Part shown: positions 1 to 5,571 of the stretch, piece after piece
How the letters are laid out: every line of letters starts with the position of its first letter
Position numbering within the stretch: the first letter of the stretch is position 1
DNA from: Planctomycetota bacterium
GTDB lineage: Bacteria > Planctomycetota > PUPC01 > DSUN01
Assembly (NCBI GenBank): GCA_016872875.1
Contig: VGYW01000455.1
Span: 1-6,536, forward strand
DNA: 6,536 nucleotides
Direction: 5' to 3'
Position numbers and translations under genes: made by a program
The notes under the pieces: model-generated
Told to the model about the DNA's origin: nothing
Seen by the model: only the letters and a program-made list of their open reading frames with translations
The model's database searches: none

Positions 1-20
1 GAGTCATATGACTCTGCAAT
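1..20. repeat. Array palindrome, copy 1 (cut by window edge)
   Basis: The last 20 of the 26 bases of the palindrome are present; the first six lie outside the window. Confidence 0.85.
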
Positions 21-146
21 CATGTTCCATGACCACGCCGACCGGCATGGGGGTAGCCGAGCAATCCTGGATGGACGTTCGGTGTCTTCCCCCCGGCCAG
101 CATCGCACACGGCGGCCCCTCTGCCCCGACGGGCGGTGCGAAGATA

Positions 147-172
147 ATTGCAGAGTCATATGACTCTGCAAT
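147..172. repeat. Array palindrome, copy 2
   Basis: This is a perfect inverted repeat with half-site ATTGCAGAGTCAT followed directly by its reverse complement, with no spacer. It is AT-richer than the flanking unit, which suits a dimeric DNA-binding protein or cruciform extrusion. Confidence 0.93.
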
Positions 173-299
173 CATGTTCCATGACCACGCCGACCGGCAT
201 GGGCGTAGCCGAGCAATCCGGGATGGACGTTCGGTGTCTTCCCCCCGGCCAGCATCGCACACTGCCGCCCCTCTGCCCCCGACGGGCGGTGCGAAGATA

Positions 300-325
300 A
301 TTGCAGAGTCATATGACTCTGCAAT
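300..325. repeat. Array palindrome, copy 3
   Basis: All 26 bases are identical to copy 2, although the neighbouring unit sequence has accumulated four changes. This hints that the palindrome itself is conserved. Confidence 0.93.
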
Positions 326-452
326 CATGTTCCATGACCACGCCGACCGGCATGGGGGTAGCCGAGCAATCCTGGATGGACGTTCGGTGTCTTCCCCCCG
401 GCCAGCATCGCACACGGCGGCCCCTCTGCCCCCGACGGGCGGTGCGAAGATA

Positions 453-478
453 ATTGCAGAGTCATATGACTCTGCAAT
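453..478. repeat. Array palindrome, copy 4 (array end)
   Basis: It is identical to copies 2 and 3. The array ends just after it: the shared CATGTTC is followed by diverging sequence. Confidence 0.93.
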
Positions 479-595
479 CATGTTCGAGGACCAATCTGAG
501 CGACGTGGCCGCGGCCAGAGAGCCCGGAGGGCCCGATTTGTGCGTTGCACTGTCCGCACATGGGGCGCATCCTGATCACTAAGCCATGCTCAAGG

Positions 596-621
596 TTGCG
601 TGGTGCCGCGCTTTTTGCTAG
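596..621 (+). promoter_or_regulatory. Possible weak promoter for the beta-helix gene
   Basis: TTGCGT (596-601) and TGCTAG (616-621) resemble -35 and -10 boxes and lie 25 bp before the start codon. The 14-bp spacer is too short for a standard sigma-70 promoter, so this is only a candidate. Confidence 0.2.
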
Positions 622-631
622 CCTCTGGCGC

Positions 632-640
632 GAGAGGAGA
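632..640 (+). promoter_or_regulatory. Ribosome binding site of beta-helix gene
   Basis: GAGAGGAGA is a purine-rich Shine-Dalgarno sequence five bases before the ATG at 646. With the in-frame TAG at 619-621 it settles the start. Confidence 0.75.
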
Positions 641-645
641 CGCGA

Positions 646-3351
646 ATGCACGCCAGTTGCGCTTTCTTCGGCGCTTGCGTGGCGCTGCTCGCAAGCCAGG
701 CGGGCGCCTTGACCTTGCGCGTTTCGCCCACGGGCAAGTTGAGATCGCTGGAGGCGGCCCGGGACGCCATCCGGGCACTCAAGGCTGATGCGCCCCTCCG
801 CGAGCCGGTGCGGGTGGTGATTGCCAACGGTGAATACCCGCTCGAGCGCCCGCTGGTGCTCACGCCGGAGGACAGCGGCACCGAGGCGGCCCCGATCACC
901 TACGAGGCTGCGCGCGGCGCGAAGCCGGTCTTCACCGGCGGCCGCCGCATCGCCGGCCTCAAGGCGGGAGAAGGGGGCCTATGGGCCGCGCAGATGCCCG
1001 GCGTGAAGGAGGGCAAGTGGCACTTCGAGCAGCTGTGGGTGAATGGCCGCCGCGCGACCCGCGCCCGCTCGCCCAACAAGTTCTACTTCCACATGCTCCG
1101 CCCGCTGTCCACTGGCATTGACCCGCTGACAGGGAAGGAGGCCGACCTTTCGCAGCGTGCCTTCATCGCCCGCCCCGACGACATCAAGCCGCTCCTGGCC
1201 CTGCCGAAGGAGCGCCTGAACGAGGTCACCCTCGTGGCCTACCACGCCTGGGAGACCTCTCGCCACCGCTTGGTGAGTGTGGTGGGACAGGCTTCCAGCC
1301 TGTCGGACACAGGCAAGATGCCTGTGCCACCAAAGTCTGTCATCACAACAGGAAACGCCCCCTGGAAGTTCTTCAACTGGGAGCCGGCTCAGCGCTACCA
1401 CGTGGAGGACTTCCGCGAGGGGCTCGACGCCCCAGGCGAATGGTTCCTGGACAGGGCTGGCACGCTGCTCTACAGGCCGCTGCCCGGCGAGGACCCCGCC
1501 ACGGCGGAGGCCATCGCGCCGGTGGCCGAGGCGTTTGTGCGGTTCGCGGGCGAGCCGACCCTCGGCCTCTATGTTGAGCACGTGACCCTTCGCGGCCTGG
1601 CCTTCCGCCACTCGCAGTACGTCCTGCCGCCCGAGGGCCACGCCGACGCTCAGGCCGAGGTCACTGTCCCCGCCGTCATCATGGCCGACGGGGCGCGGAA
1701 CATCGCCATCGCGGACTGCGAGATCGCCCACACCGGCACCTACGCCGTCTGGTTCCACCGCGGCTGCCGGAACTGCCGCGTGGTCAGTTGCTACATGCAC
1801 GACCTGGGGGCCGGCGGAGTTAAGATCGGCCACGGCTGGGAGAACGACAATCCACGACCCCCTGACCTCACGAGCCACGTGACGGTGGACAACTGCATCA
1901 TCCGCGGCGGCGGTCGCATCCACACCGGCGCGCACGGCGTCTGGATCGGCCACAGCCCCGACAACCGCGTGACGCACAACGAGATCGCCGACTTCTTCTA
2001 CACCGGCATCTCGGTCGGCTGGCGCTGGGGCTACGCGCCCAGCGTCGCCAAGCGAAACAAGATTGAGTTCAACCACATCCACCACCTCGGCTGGGGCGTG
2101 CTGTCCGACATGGGCGGCGTGTACACCCTCGGCCCCTCCGAAGGCACCACCGTCTCAAACAACCGCATCCACGACGTCTACTCCTACAGCTACGGCGGCT
2201 GGGGCCTCTACAACGACGAGGGGAGCTCGAACATCGTGATGGAAAACAACCTCGTCTACAACACGAAGACCGGCAGCTATCACCAGCACTACGGCAAGGA
2301 ACAGGTCGTCCGCAACAACATCCTGGTGAACAGCATGGAGGGCCAGATACAGCGGTCGCGCATCGAGCCCCACCTGTCGTTCACCTTCGAGCGCAACATC
2401 GTCGCCTGGAAGGGCGGCCCGCTCTTCACCGGCAGCGGGGCGAAGGACGACAAGGTGGTGCTGCGGAACAACCTCTACTGGGACGCCTCGGGCAAGCCCA
2501 TCTCCTTCAGCGGCCTCACCTGGGACGAGTGGCGGAAGCTGGGCAAGGACCAGGGCAGCCTTGTGGCAGATGCGGAGTTCATGAACTCCGCAATGGCAAA
2601 CTTCCGCCTCAAGCCCGGCTCGCCCGCGTTCAAGACCGGCTTCAAGCCCTTCGATTACACGAAGGCCGGCGTCTACGGCGACCGCAAGTGGGTGAAGCTG
2701 GCGGCGAGCGTGGAGTATCCGAAGGTGGAGTTCGCCCCGCCCCCGCCACCACCGCCGCCGCTGGCGTTCCGCGAGGACTTCGAGACCGTGGCCGTGGGCG
2801 CCCCGCCTCCGGTCGCAAGGTGCCATACAGAGAACAAGGGCGACGCCCTGATCGTCTCCGAAGAGGCGGCGGCGGGCGGAAGGCGTGGCCTCAAAGTCCT
2901 CGACGCTCCCGGCCTTCAGCACGCCTTCAACCCCCACTTCTTCTACGTGCCCAACCACCGCGAGGGGGTGACGCGGTTCGCCTTCGACATGCGCATCGAA
3001 GCGGGCACCGTGATGTTCGTCGAGTGGCGCGACGACGCCAACCCCTACAACGTCGGACCCGCGATGTCGCTCTCCGGCGGCAAGCTCCGCGTCAAGGGCC
3101 AGCCACCGCTCGACATCCCCGCCGGCCAATGGGTCCGCTACGAGATGTCCGCCGGCCTCGGCCCCCAGGCCACCGGCACCTGGGACCTCGCGGTCACGCT
3201 CACCGGCCAGGAGCCAAAGACCTTCAAGGGCCTTGCCTGCGGCAAGCCCGACTGGAAGAAGCTCGACTGGCTGGGCTTTTCGAGCATAGCGAACGAGAAG
3301 GCCATCTTCTATCTCGACAACATTGAACTGACGAGCTCGGTGGCCCCCTAG
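646..3351 (+). CDS. Secreted right-handed beta-helix protein, probable glycan-active enzyme
   Basis: The protein has 901 residues. Residues 1-21 form a signal peptide (hydrophobic core [10 protein letters not shown], likely cleavage after AGA), oddly without Lys or Arg at the N-terminus. Residues about 22-130 match the entry segment common in this class ([47 protein letters not shown]). About 300-680 is a parallel beta-helix rich in N-N-x-I/V turns. Conserved-looking acidic and polar sites include D488 ([11 protein letters not shown]), D524/E525 ([12 protein letters not shown]) and HQHYG at 546-550. Eight prolines (698-705) link to a C-terminal domain of about 195 residues that looks like a beta-sandwich of the concanavalin or laminin-G kind. 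The architecture resembles family GH141-type proteins (alpha-L-fucosidase, xylanase), so a role in cutting a plant or algal polysaccharide outside the cytoplasm is likely. Family and substrate are inference, and a polysaccharide lyase is possible. Residues about 213-229 come from an inserted repeat. Confidence 0.88.
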   Translation: MHASCAFFGACVALLASQAGALTLRVSPTGKLRSLEAARDAIRALKADAPLREPVRVVIANGEYPLERPLVLTPEDSGTEAAPITYEAARGAKPVFTGGRRIAGLKAGEGGLWAAQMPGVKEGKWHFEQLWVNGRRATRARSPNKFYFHMLRPLSTGIDPLTGKEADLSQRAFIARPDDIKPLLALPKERLNEVTLVAYHAWETSRHRLVSVVGQASSLSDTGKMPVPPKSVITTGNAPWKFFNWEPAQRYHVEDFREGLDAPGEWFLDRAGTLLYRPLPGEDPATAEAIAPVAEAFVRFAGEPTLGLYVEHVTLRGLAFRHSQYVLPPEGHADAQAEVTVPAVIMADGARNIAIADCEIAHTGTYAVWFHRGCRNCRVVSCYMHDLGAGGVKIGHGWENDNPRPPDLTSHVTVDNCIIRGGGRIHTGAHGVWIGHSPDNRVTHNEIADFFYTGISVGWRWGYAPSVAKRNKIEFNHIHHLGWGVLSDMGGVYTLGPSEGTTVSNNRIHDVYSYSYGGWGLYNDEGSSNIVMENNLVYNTKTGSYHQHYGKEQVVRNNILVNSMEGQIQRSRIEPHLSFTFERNIVAWKGGPLFTGSGAKDDKVVLRNNLYWDASGKPISFSGLTWDEWRKLGKDQGSLVADAEFMNSAMANFRLKPGSPAFKTGFKPFDYTKAGVYGDRKWVKLAASVEYPKVEFAPPPPPPPPLAFREDFETVAVGAPPPVARCHTENKGDALIVSEEAAAGGRRGLKVLDAPGLQHAFNPHFFYVPNHREGVTRFAFDMRIEAGTVMFVEWRDDANPYNVGPAMSLSGGKLRVKGQPPLDIPAGQWVRYEMSAGLGPQATGTWDLAVTLTGQEPKTFKGLACGKPDWKKLDWLGFSSIANEKAIFYLDNIELTSSVAP
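1280..1332 (+). repeat. Palindromic repeat inserted in frame within the beta-helix gene
   Basis: The ends TGGTGG and CCACCA are reverse complements. Inside are two perfect hairpins: GACAGGCT-TCC-AGCCTGTC (1286-1304) and CACAGGCA-AGA-TGCCTGTG (1308-1326). It encodes [17 protein letters not shown], a low-similarity island between HRLVSV and [16 protein letters not shown], which would otherwise join naturally. From memory, GQASSLS...GKMPVP peptides recur in unrelated proteins of Verrucomicrobiota and Planctomycetota, as expected of a dispersed genomic repeat that tolerates insertion into genes. The frame is kept and no stop is introduced. Confidence 0.8.
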
Positions 3352-3364
3352 CCGTGCCACGATC

Positions 3365-3448
3365 GGAGTCCCTGTGGTCCCTGTTGTCCCTGAGGTCCCT
3401 TGGACAGTAGAGACAACAGGGACCACAGGGACTCCAGGGACCCAAGGG
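3365..3448. repeat. 24-bp inverted repeat built from 9-bp units
   Basis: The arms at 3365-3388 and 3412-3435 are perfect reverse complements around a 23-bp loop. Each arm is made of degenerate 9-mers: GTCCCTGTG, GTCCCTGTT, GTCCCTGAG and GTCCCTTGG on the left, and ACAACAGGG, ACCACAGGG, ACTCCAGGG and ACCCAAGGG on the right. It fills most of the 118-bp gap between the beta-helix and lipoprotein genes. A transcript would form a very stable hairpin just before the next ribosome binding site. No T-run follows, so a standard intrinsic terminator is not indicated. Confidence 0.9.
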
Positions 3449-3456
3449 ACAAGAGC

Positions 3457-3464
3457 AAGGAGGT
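3457..3464 (+). promoter_or_regulatory. Ribosome binding site of lipoprotein gene
   Basis: AAGGAGGT is a full anti-16S match five bases before the ATG at 3470. It decides that start over an in-frame GTG at 3374 that lies inside the inverted repeat. Confidence 0.85.
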
Positions 3465-3469
3465 GGCTC

Positions 3470-4528
3470 ATGCGCCGATTCGTTCCGCCTGCGATACTGG
3501 CTATAGCGGTGTTGGGCTGCGCGCGGCAAGCAGCGGTGGTCCGCCCGAAGGCCCCGTGGCGCGCCGTGCCCGTCGCCGGGGTGCGGGCCGCCCTCGACAT
3601 GCTCGATGCGGGCCAGGGGGGCGGGCAGGCGCTCCGCCTGAGCTTCTGCACGTCTGGCCCGGAGCGCCGGTTCGCGGCCATCGAGGGGAAGCCCCAGGGC
3701 GACCCCGCGGCCGCCAAGGCGCTGTCAGTCGCCTACCGCCTGGTGCTCAGCGAGGGCAAGCCCCCGAAGCTCGCCCTGCTGGTCATCGAGAAGGACGGCG
3801 GGGCGTGGTTCAAGGTGGGCGCCGCGCCCCTCGCCGTGGACGCATCGGCGGAGGCGCGGCTGCCGCTCGACGGCTTCCGCCGGGCCGAGTTCGGCCAGGA
3901 CGCGGATAAGGAGCTCCGCTGGGACCAGGCGGAGCGCTTCCAGCTCGGCCTGGTCTTCGATGGGCCGGCGGAGGGGATGCTGGAACTCGGCCGCGTGGCC
4001 TTCAGCAGCCAGGACTACCGCCCAACCGCCCCCCTGCCGCTGGCCTACGCCGAGCCATCGCAGTGGTCGCTTGGCAAGGACGCCGCGGCCGAAGCCCGGC
4101 TGGCCGCGAACAAGGATGGGCCTGGGGGCAAGCCCGCCATCCGCGTGGAGTTCGCCTTCCCTGGCGGGCGCCACATGTTCGTCATCCCGACCCTTCGGCT
4201 CCAGGACGTCGAGGTCCAGGGCTACCGCGGCCTGCGGTTCGCATACAAGGCCAAGCTGCCCGCGGGCATCGCCGGGCTGCTGGTCTCCGTAAGCGAGCGG
4301 ACCGACCACTCGCAGTACTACGCTGAGCAGGGGCCGACTGCAAGCGAGGAGTGGGCGATTGCGGACATCGCCTTCGGCCGCCTCAAGCTCGGCGAGTGGT
4401 CGAAGGACGAGAACGGCCGCCTCGACCTCAATGAGCTCGAGGGCATCGCCATCGGCCTGCACGGCGCAACCACCGAGCCGAAGGGGGGCGGGTGGATTCT
4501 GGTCTCGGAGATCGAGCTCGTGCCATGA
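3470..4528 (+). CDS. Lipoprotein with two beta-sandwich (carbohydrate-binding-like) domains
   Basis: The protein has 352 residues from the ATG chosen by its strong ribosome binding site. Residues 1-17 are a lipoprotein signal: MRR, a hydrophobic core, then V-L-G-C with C17 as the lipidated cysteine. The rest reads as two related halves. The first, about 25-180, ends with a strand like MLELGRVAFS. The second, about 185-352, contains YRGLRFAYKAKLP, LLVSVSERTDHSQYY and GWILVSEIELVP. Each half has the alternating hydrophobic pattern and closing strand of galactose-binding or CIA30/CBM11-like jelly rolls. I do not recognise a specific family and see no catalytic signature. Lying 118 bp after the secreted beta-helix gene on the same strand, it probably binds or displays glycan at the membrane for that enzyme (inference). 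Its stop TGA overlaps the ATG of a broken downstream gene. Confidence 0.8.
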   Translation: MRRFVPPAILAIAVLGCARQAAVVRPKAPWRAVPVAGVRAALDMLDAGQGGGQALRLSFCTSGPERRFAAIEGKPQGDPAAAKALSVAYRLVLSEGKPPKLALLVIEKDGGAWFKVGAAPLAVDASAEARLPLDGFRRAEFGQDADKELRWDQAERFQLGLVFDGPAEGMLELGRVAFSSQDYRPTAPLPLAYAEPSQWSLGKDAAAEARLAANKDGPGGKPAIRVEFAFPGGRHMFVIPTLRLQDVEVQGYRGLRFAYKAKLPAGIAGLLVSVSERTDHSQYYAEQGPTASEEWAIADIAFGRLKLGEWSKDENGRLDLNELEGIAIGLHGATTEPKGGGWILVSEIELVP

Positions 4529-4560
4529 CCCGCAAAGAGCGTTTCGAGCACGCGCCGCGG

Positions 4561-4588
4561 GGGGTCATTGCGGCTGCGCGGCGCCGCG
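4561..4588. repeat. 28-bp direct repeat, left copy
   Basis: It is identical over 28 bases to 5544-5571. It starts with GGGGTCATTGCGG; read on the minus strand it encodes the end of a protein, RGAAQPQ plus stop. It lies exactly where the URO-D-like start is broken. Confidence 0.92.
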
Positions 4589-4636
4589 CAGCCGCGCGAT
4601 GGCCGCATCGGTCGCCTCAACGCTGACTCTCGTAGG
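4565..4636 (-). pseudogene. Orphan C-terminal coding tail after the PIN toxin stop
   Basis: Directly after the toxin's TAG, in the same frame, 23 more sense codons run to a TGA at 4567-4565. They end EATDAAIARLRGAAQPQ. The unrelated membrane protein upstream on the minus strand ends LTPEAVAKLRGAAQPQ, so the tails are alike beyond the 28 identical bases. It could be the remnant of another gene's 3' end, or a repeat that supplies C-termini. A readthrough extension of the toxin is possible but less likely. Confidence 0.4.
4570..4595. repeat. 26-bp perfect GC-rich palindrome
   Basis: The half-site GCGGCTGCGCGGC is followed directly by its reverse complement. It overlaps the left 28-bp repeat. 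The right copy near 5553 keeps only the 12-bp core CGCGGCGCCGCG with mismatches outside. It lies past the PIN toxin stop and could act as a transcript-end hairpin from either side, but no T-run is present. Confidence 0.85.
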
Positions 4637-5104
4637 CTACTCGGCTGAATCCCTACCGGAATCCTCGGGATCGAGCACGGAGAGTCCCGAAGCTATCGCG
4701 GCCTCTTTGAGTTCGGTGTCCGAGGCAACGACCACAACCTGGTCGTCTTGGCCCGGCAAGCTGGCGCGTATGGCGAGCGCAGAGCCGAGATGGACCGCGT
4801 CGGCGCCGCGCAAGGAGTAGGTCTTCGCTGCGTCGCGCGCGAGTTCGAGCACTCGCGGCGTCAGGTGGACCTGCACGAGGTCAGCCCAGTCCGCCTCCGA
4901 CTCTCGGAGCCGCCGCACCAGCTCGGCCTGGCGAAGCTCGCGCGCCTTTGCCTTGCGGGCAAGCGTCGCAACAACCTCGATGAAGCCGAGAGAGCAACTG
5001 GCCAGCGGCGTAACCTGCTGGAACAAGTTGCACACCCAAGCGGACCCTGCCTCGTGGTAGTACCGCTTCACCCAGGCGCTGGCATCGAGATAATAGACCT
5101 TCAT
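4637..5104 (-). CDS. vapC: PIN-domain ribonuclease toxin (VapC-like)
   Basis: The 155-residue length is normal for single-domain PIN toxins. The four acidic metal-site residues are visible: D7 in YYLDASAWVKRYY, E43 in GFIEVVATLAR, D102 in LRGADAVHLGSAL and D129 in VVVASDTELKEAA. Known members are Mg-dependent RNases that cut tRNA or rRNA and are held inactive by a partner antitoxin; the active site looks intact here. The ATG overlaps the antitoxin stop by four bases (ATGA) and has no strong ribosome binding site of its own, so translation is probably coupled to the antitoxin. The actual RNA target cannot be read from the sequence. Confidence 0.9.
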   Translation of the reverse strand: MKVYYLDASAWVKRYYHEAGSAWVCNLFQQVTPLASCSLGFIEVVATLARKAKARELRQAELVRRLRESEADWADLVQVHLTPRVLELARDAAKTYSLRGADAVHLGSALAIRASLPGQDDQVVVVASDTELKEAAIASGLSVLDPEDSGRDSAE

Positions 5105-5346
5105 CGCCGGTCAGCCACAAGGAGCTTGGAGGCGGGCTGCCCTTTGCCACGGGCTGGCTTCACCTCCCGGAAGCGGGGCGTTCCACTCGCGGGCACTCTG
5201 AATGCAGGGTCCCCTGCCAGGAGCCTCCGGAGCCGCGCCGTGTCGTCATCCCCACGCAGGCCATCCACGAACACAATGGTTCGACGGGCCTCTTCATCGG
5301 TGAGCGTGCTGATCCTGTCGAGTAGTTCTTGTCTGGGAGACGCCAT
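5101..5346 (-). CDS. Antitoxin partner of the PIN toxin
   Basis: This 81-residue protein is immediately upstream of the toxin and overlaps it by four bases. The N-terminal part (about 5-45: RQELLDRISTLTDEEARR, then a charged helix) is predicted helical and may dimerise or bind DNA. The C-terminus, GKGQPASKLLVADRR, resembles the toxin-wrapping tails of several small antitoxins (GKPAS-x-hydrophobic-DRR). I see no clear AbrB, ribbon-helix-helix or Phd fold, so the antitoxin class is left open. The start at 5346 is supported by AGGAGAAG six bases upstream. It probably neutralises the PIN RNase and represses its own promoter at 5372-5401 (inference from such pairs). Confidence 0.8.
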   Translation of the reverse strand: MASPRQELLDRISTLTDEEARRTIVFVDGLRGDDDTARLRRLLAGDPAFRVPASGTPRFREVKPARGKGQPASKLLVADRR

Positions 5347-5352
5347 CGTCGT

Positions 5353-5360
5353 CTTCTCCT
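5353..5360 (-). promoter_or_regulatory. Ribosome binding site of antitoxin
   Basis: On the minus strand AGGAGAAG lies six bases before the ATG at 5346, matching the Shine-Dalgarno pattern and fixing the start. Confidence 0.75.
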
Positions 5361-5371
5361 AACCTGCGTGC

Positions 5372-5401
5372 ATTATAGCAGTTCGCCAGTCGGTGTTGCA
5401 A
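5372..5401 (-). promoter_or_regulatory. Sigma-70-type promoter of the toxin-antitoxin pair
   Basis: On the minus strand TTGCAA (5401-5396), an 18-bp spacer and a perfect TATAAT (5377-5372) stand 25 bp before the antitoxin ATG. The -10 box is flanked by TGC and GCA, a small dyad that could be part of an operator. It is the only near-consensus promoter I find in this GC-rich window. Confidence 0.7.
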
Positions 5402-5543
5402 CGGAGCACGGGCGCCATTGCCTGGGACACTTGCCCGCCCGGGACGCGGGCGAGAAGCTGATGTACGACATGACGGAAGGCGAGTTCGCGCGCAGCGAGA
5501 AGGCCAGCCGTCTCGTCGAGAGCAAGCCAAGGGCGCCCAGTGA
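5398..5543 (+). pseudogene. Orphan coding-like fragment, no start or stop
   Basis: One + strand frame has strong coding composition: 41 of 47 codons from 5401 to 5541 end in G or C, like the real genes nearby. It reads ...HCLGHLPARDAGEKL then MYDMTEGEFARSEKA. There is no convincing start with a ribosome binding site. On the left it runs into the toxin-antitoxin promoter; on the right it meets the 28-bp repeat and enters the antisense of the next gene without a stop. It looks like an internal piece of a lost gene. I do not recognise the family, and a relation to the URO-D-like stub cannot be shown. Confidence 0.4.
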
Positions 5544-5571
5544 GGGGTCATTGCGGCTGCGCGGCGCCGCG
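5544..5571. repeat. 28-bp direct repeat, right copy
   Basis: It is identical to 4561-4588. Here it forms the last seven codons, the stop codon and four bases beyond the stop of the membrane-protein gene on the minus strand. Confidence 0.92.

Larger units (their letters stand above)
1..478. repeat. Tandem array of ~153-bp units, each with a 26-bp palindrome
   Basis: Three units are complete and a fourth copy of the palindrome closes the array; the left end is cut by the window. The palindrome recurs at 1-20 (partial), 147-172, 300-325 and 453-478, giving periods of 152, 153 and 153 bp. The 126-127 bp between palindromes are almost identical. The first and third inter-palindrome segments differ by a single C in a run of Cs near 124-128. 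The middle segment differs from both at four bases (204, 220, 263, 266). After 478 the sequence keeps loose similarity for about 22 bp (CATGTTC, GACCA) and then departs, so the right edge is decayed. Because 153 is a multiple of three, long frames stay open on both strands, but they look like by-products. Function is unknown; a protein-binding array or simple satellite-like expansion would both fit. Confidence 0.93.
479..645. other. Leader between repeat array and beta-helix gene
   Basis: No gene can be supported in this stretch. It holds the decayed edge of the array (479 to about 500), a 12-bp perfect palindrome TGGCCGCGGCCA at 506-517, an in-frame stop at 619-621 that fixes the earliest possible start of the next gene, and the ribosome binding site at 632-640. 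The reading frames running in from the array end in arginine-rich sequence that does not resemble a protein family I recognise. Confidence 0.6.
4525..4626 (+). pseudogene. Broken start of a URO-D-like gene
   Basis: An ATG overlaps the lipoprotein stop codon (ATGA), the classic arrangement of coupled operon genes. The frame begins MTRKERFEHA, which fits the usual opening of uroporphyrinogen-decarboxylase-family or corrinoid-methyltransferase-like proteins (M-T-x-[RK]-E-R-F-x-x-A). After about 11 codons the sequence enters the 28-bp repeat at 4561, turns into low-complexity Ala/Arg, and stops at 4624-4626 after 33 codons. What is seen is the overlap and the ten matching residues. That a full gene once followed is inference, and ten residues could match by chance. 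Confidence 0.4.

Noticed and set aside
1..478. CRISPR array
   Set aside because: The segments between palindromes are almost identical and 127 bp long, and no cas genes are near. This is a tandem repeat.
20..559. Long minus-strand frame across the array (179 codons) with 51-residue internal repeats
   Set aside because: The unit length is a multiple of three, so frames stay open by construction. The palindrome gives the same IAESYDSA peptide on both strands. The frame has no convincing ribosome binding site and its non-repeat end is arginine-rich, low-quality sequence.
174..575. Plus-strand frame across the array (133 codons)
   Set aside because: Same reason: it mirrors the minus-strand frame, starts inside the palindrome flank and ends in Arg-rich sequence with no family resemblance.
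979..2085. 368-codon minus-strand frame opposite the beta-helix gene
   Set aside because: It is an antisense shadow caused by high GC3. Its valine- and alanine-rich composition is typical of such frames.
3374..3469. N-terminal extension of the lipoprotein from a GTG inside the inverted repeat
   Set aside because: It would encode repeat-derived TGTTGTPGTQGT ahead of a clear lipoprotein signal, which must be at the N-terminus. The ATG at 3470 has a perfect ribosome binding site.
2155..3717. 520-codon minus-strand frame opposite the beta-helix and lipoprotein genes
   Set aside because: It is the antisense of clearly coding sequence in a high-GC genome, has no ribosome binding site or recognisable domain, and crosses the intergenic repeat.
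4400..4440. EF-hand-like calcium loop in the lipoprotein (SKDENGRLDLNE)
   Set aside because: Position 1 is Ser instead of Asp, there is no helix pair around it, and similar D-x-N-G-x-L-D turns are common in jelly-roll domains.
4570..4595. Intrinsic terminator at the GC palindrome
   Set aside because: The stem is strong but neither strand has a following T-run, so it is listed only as a palindrome.
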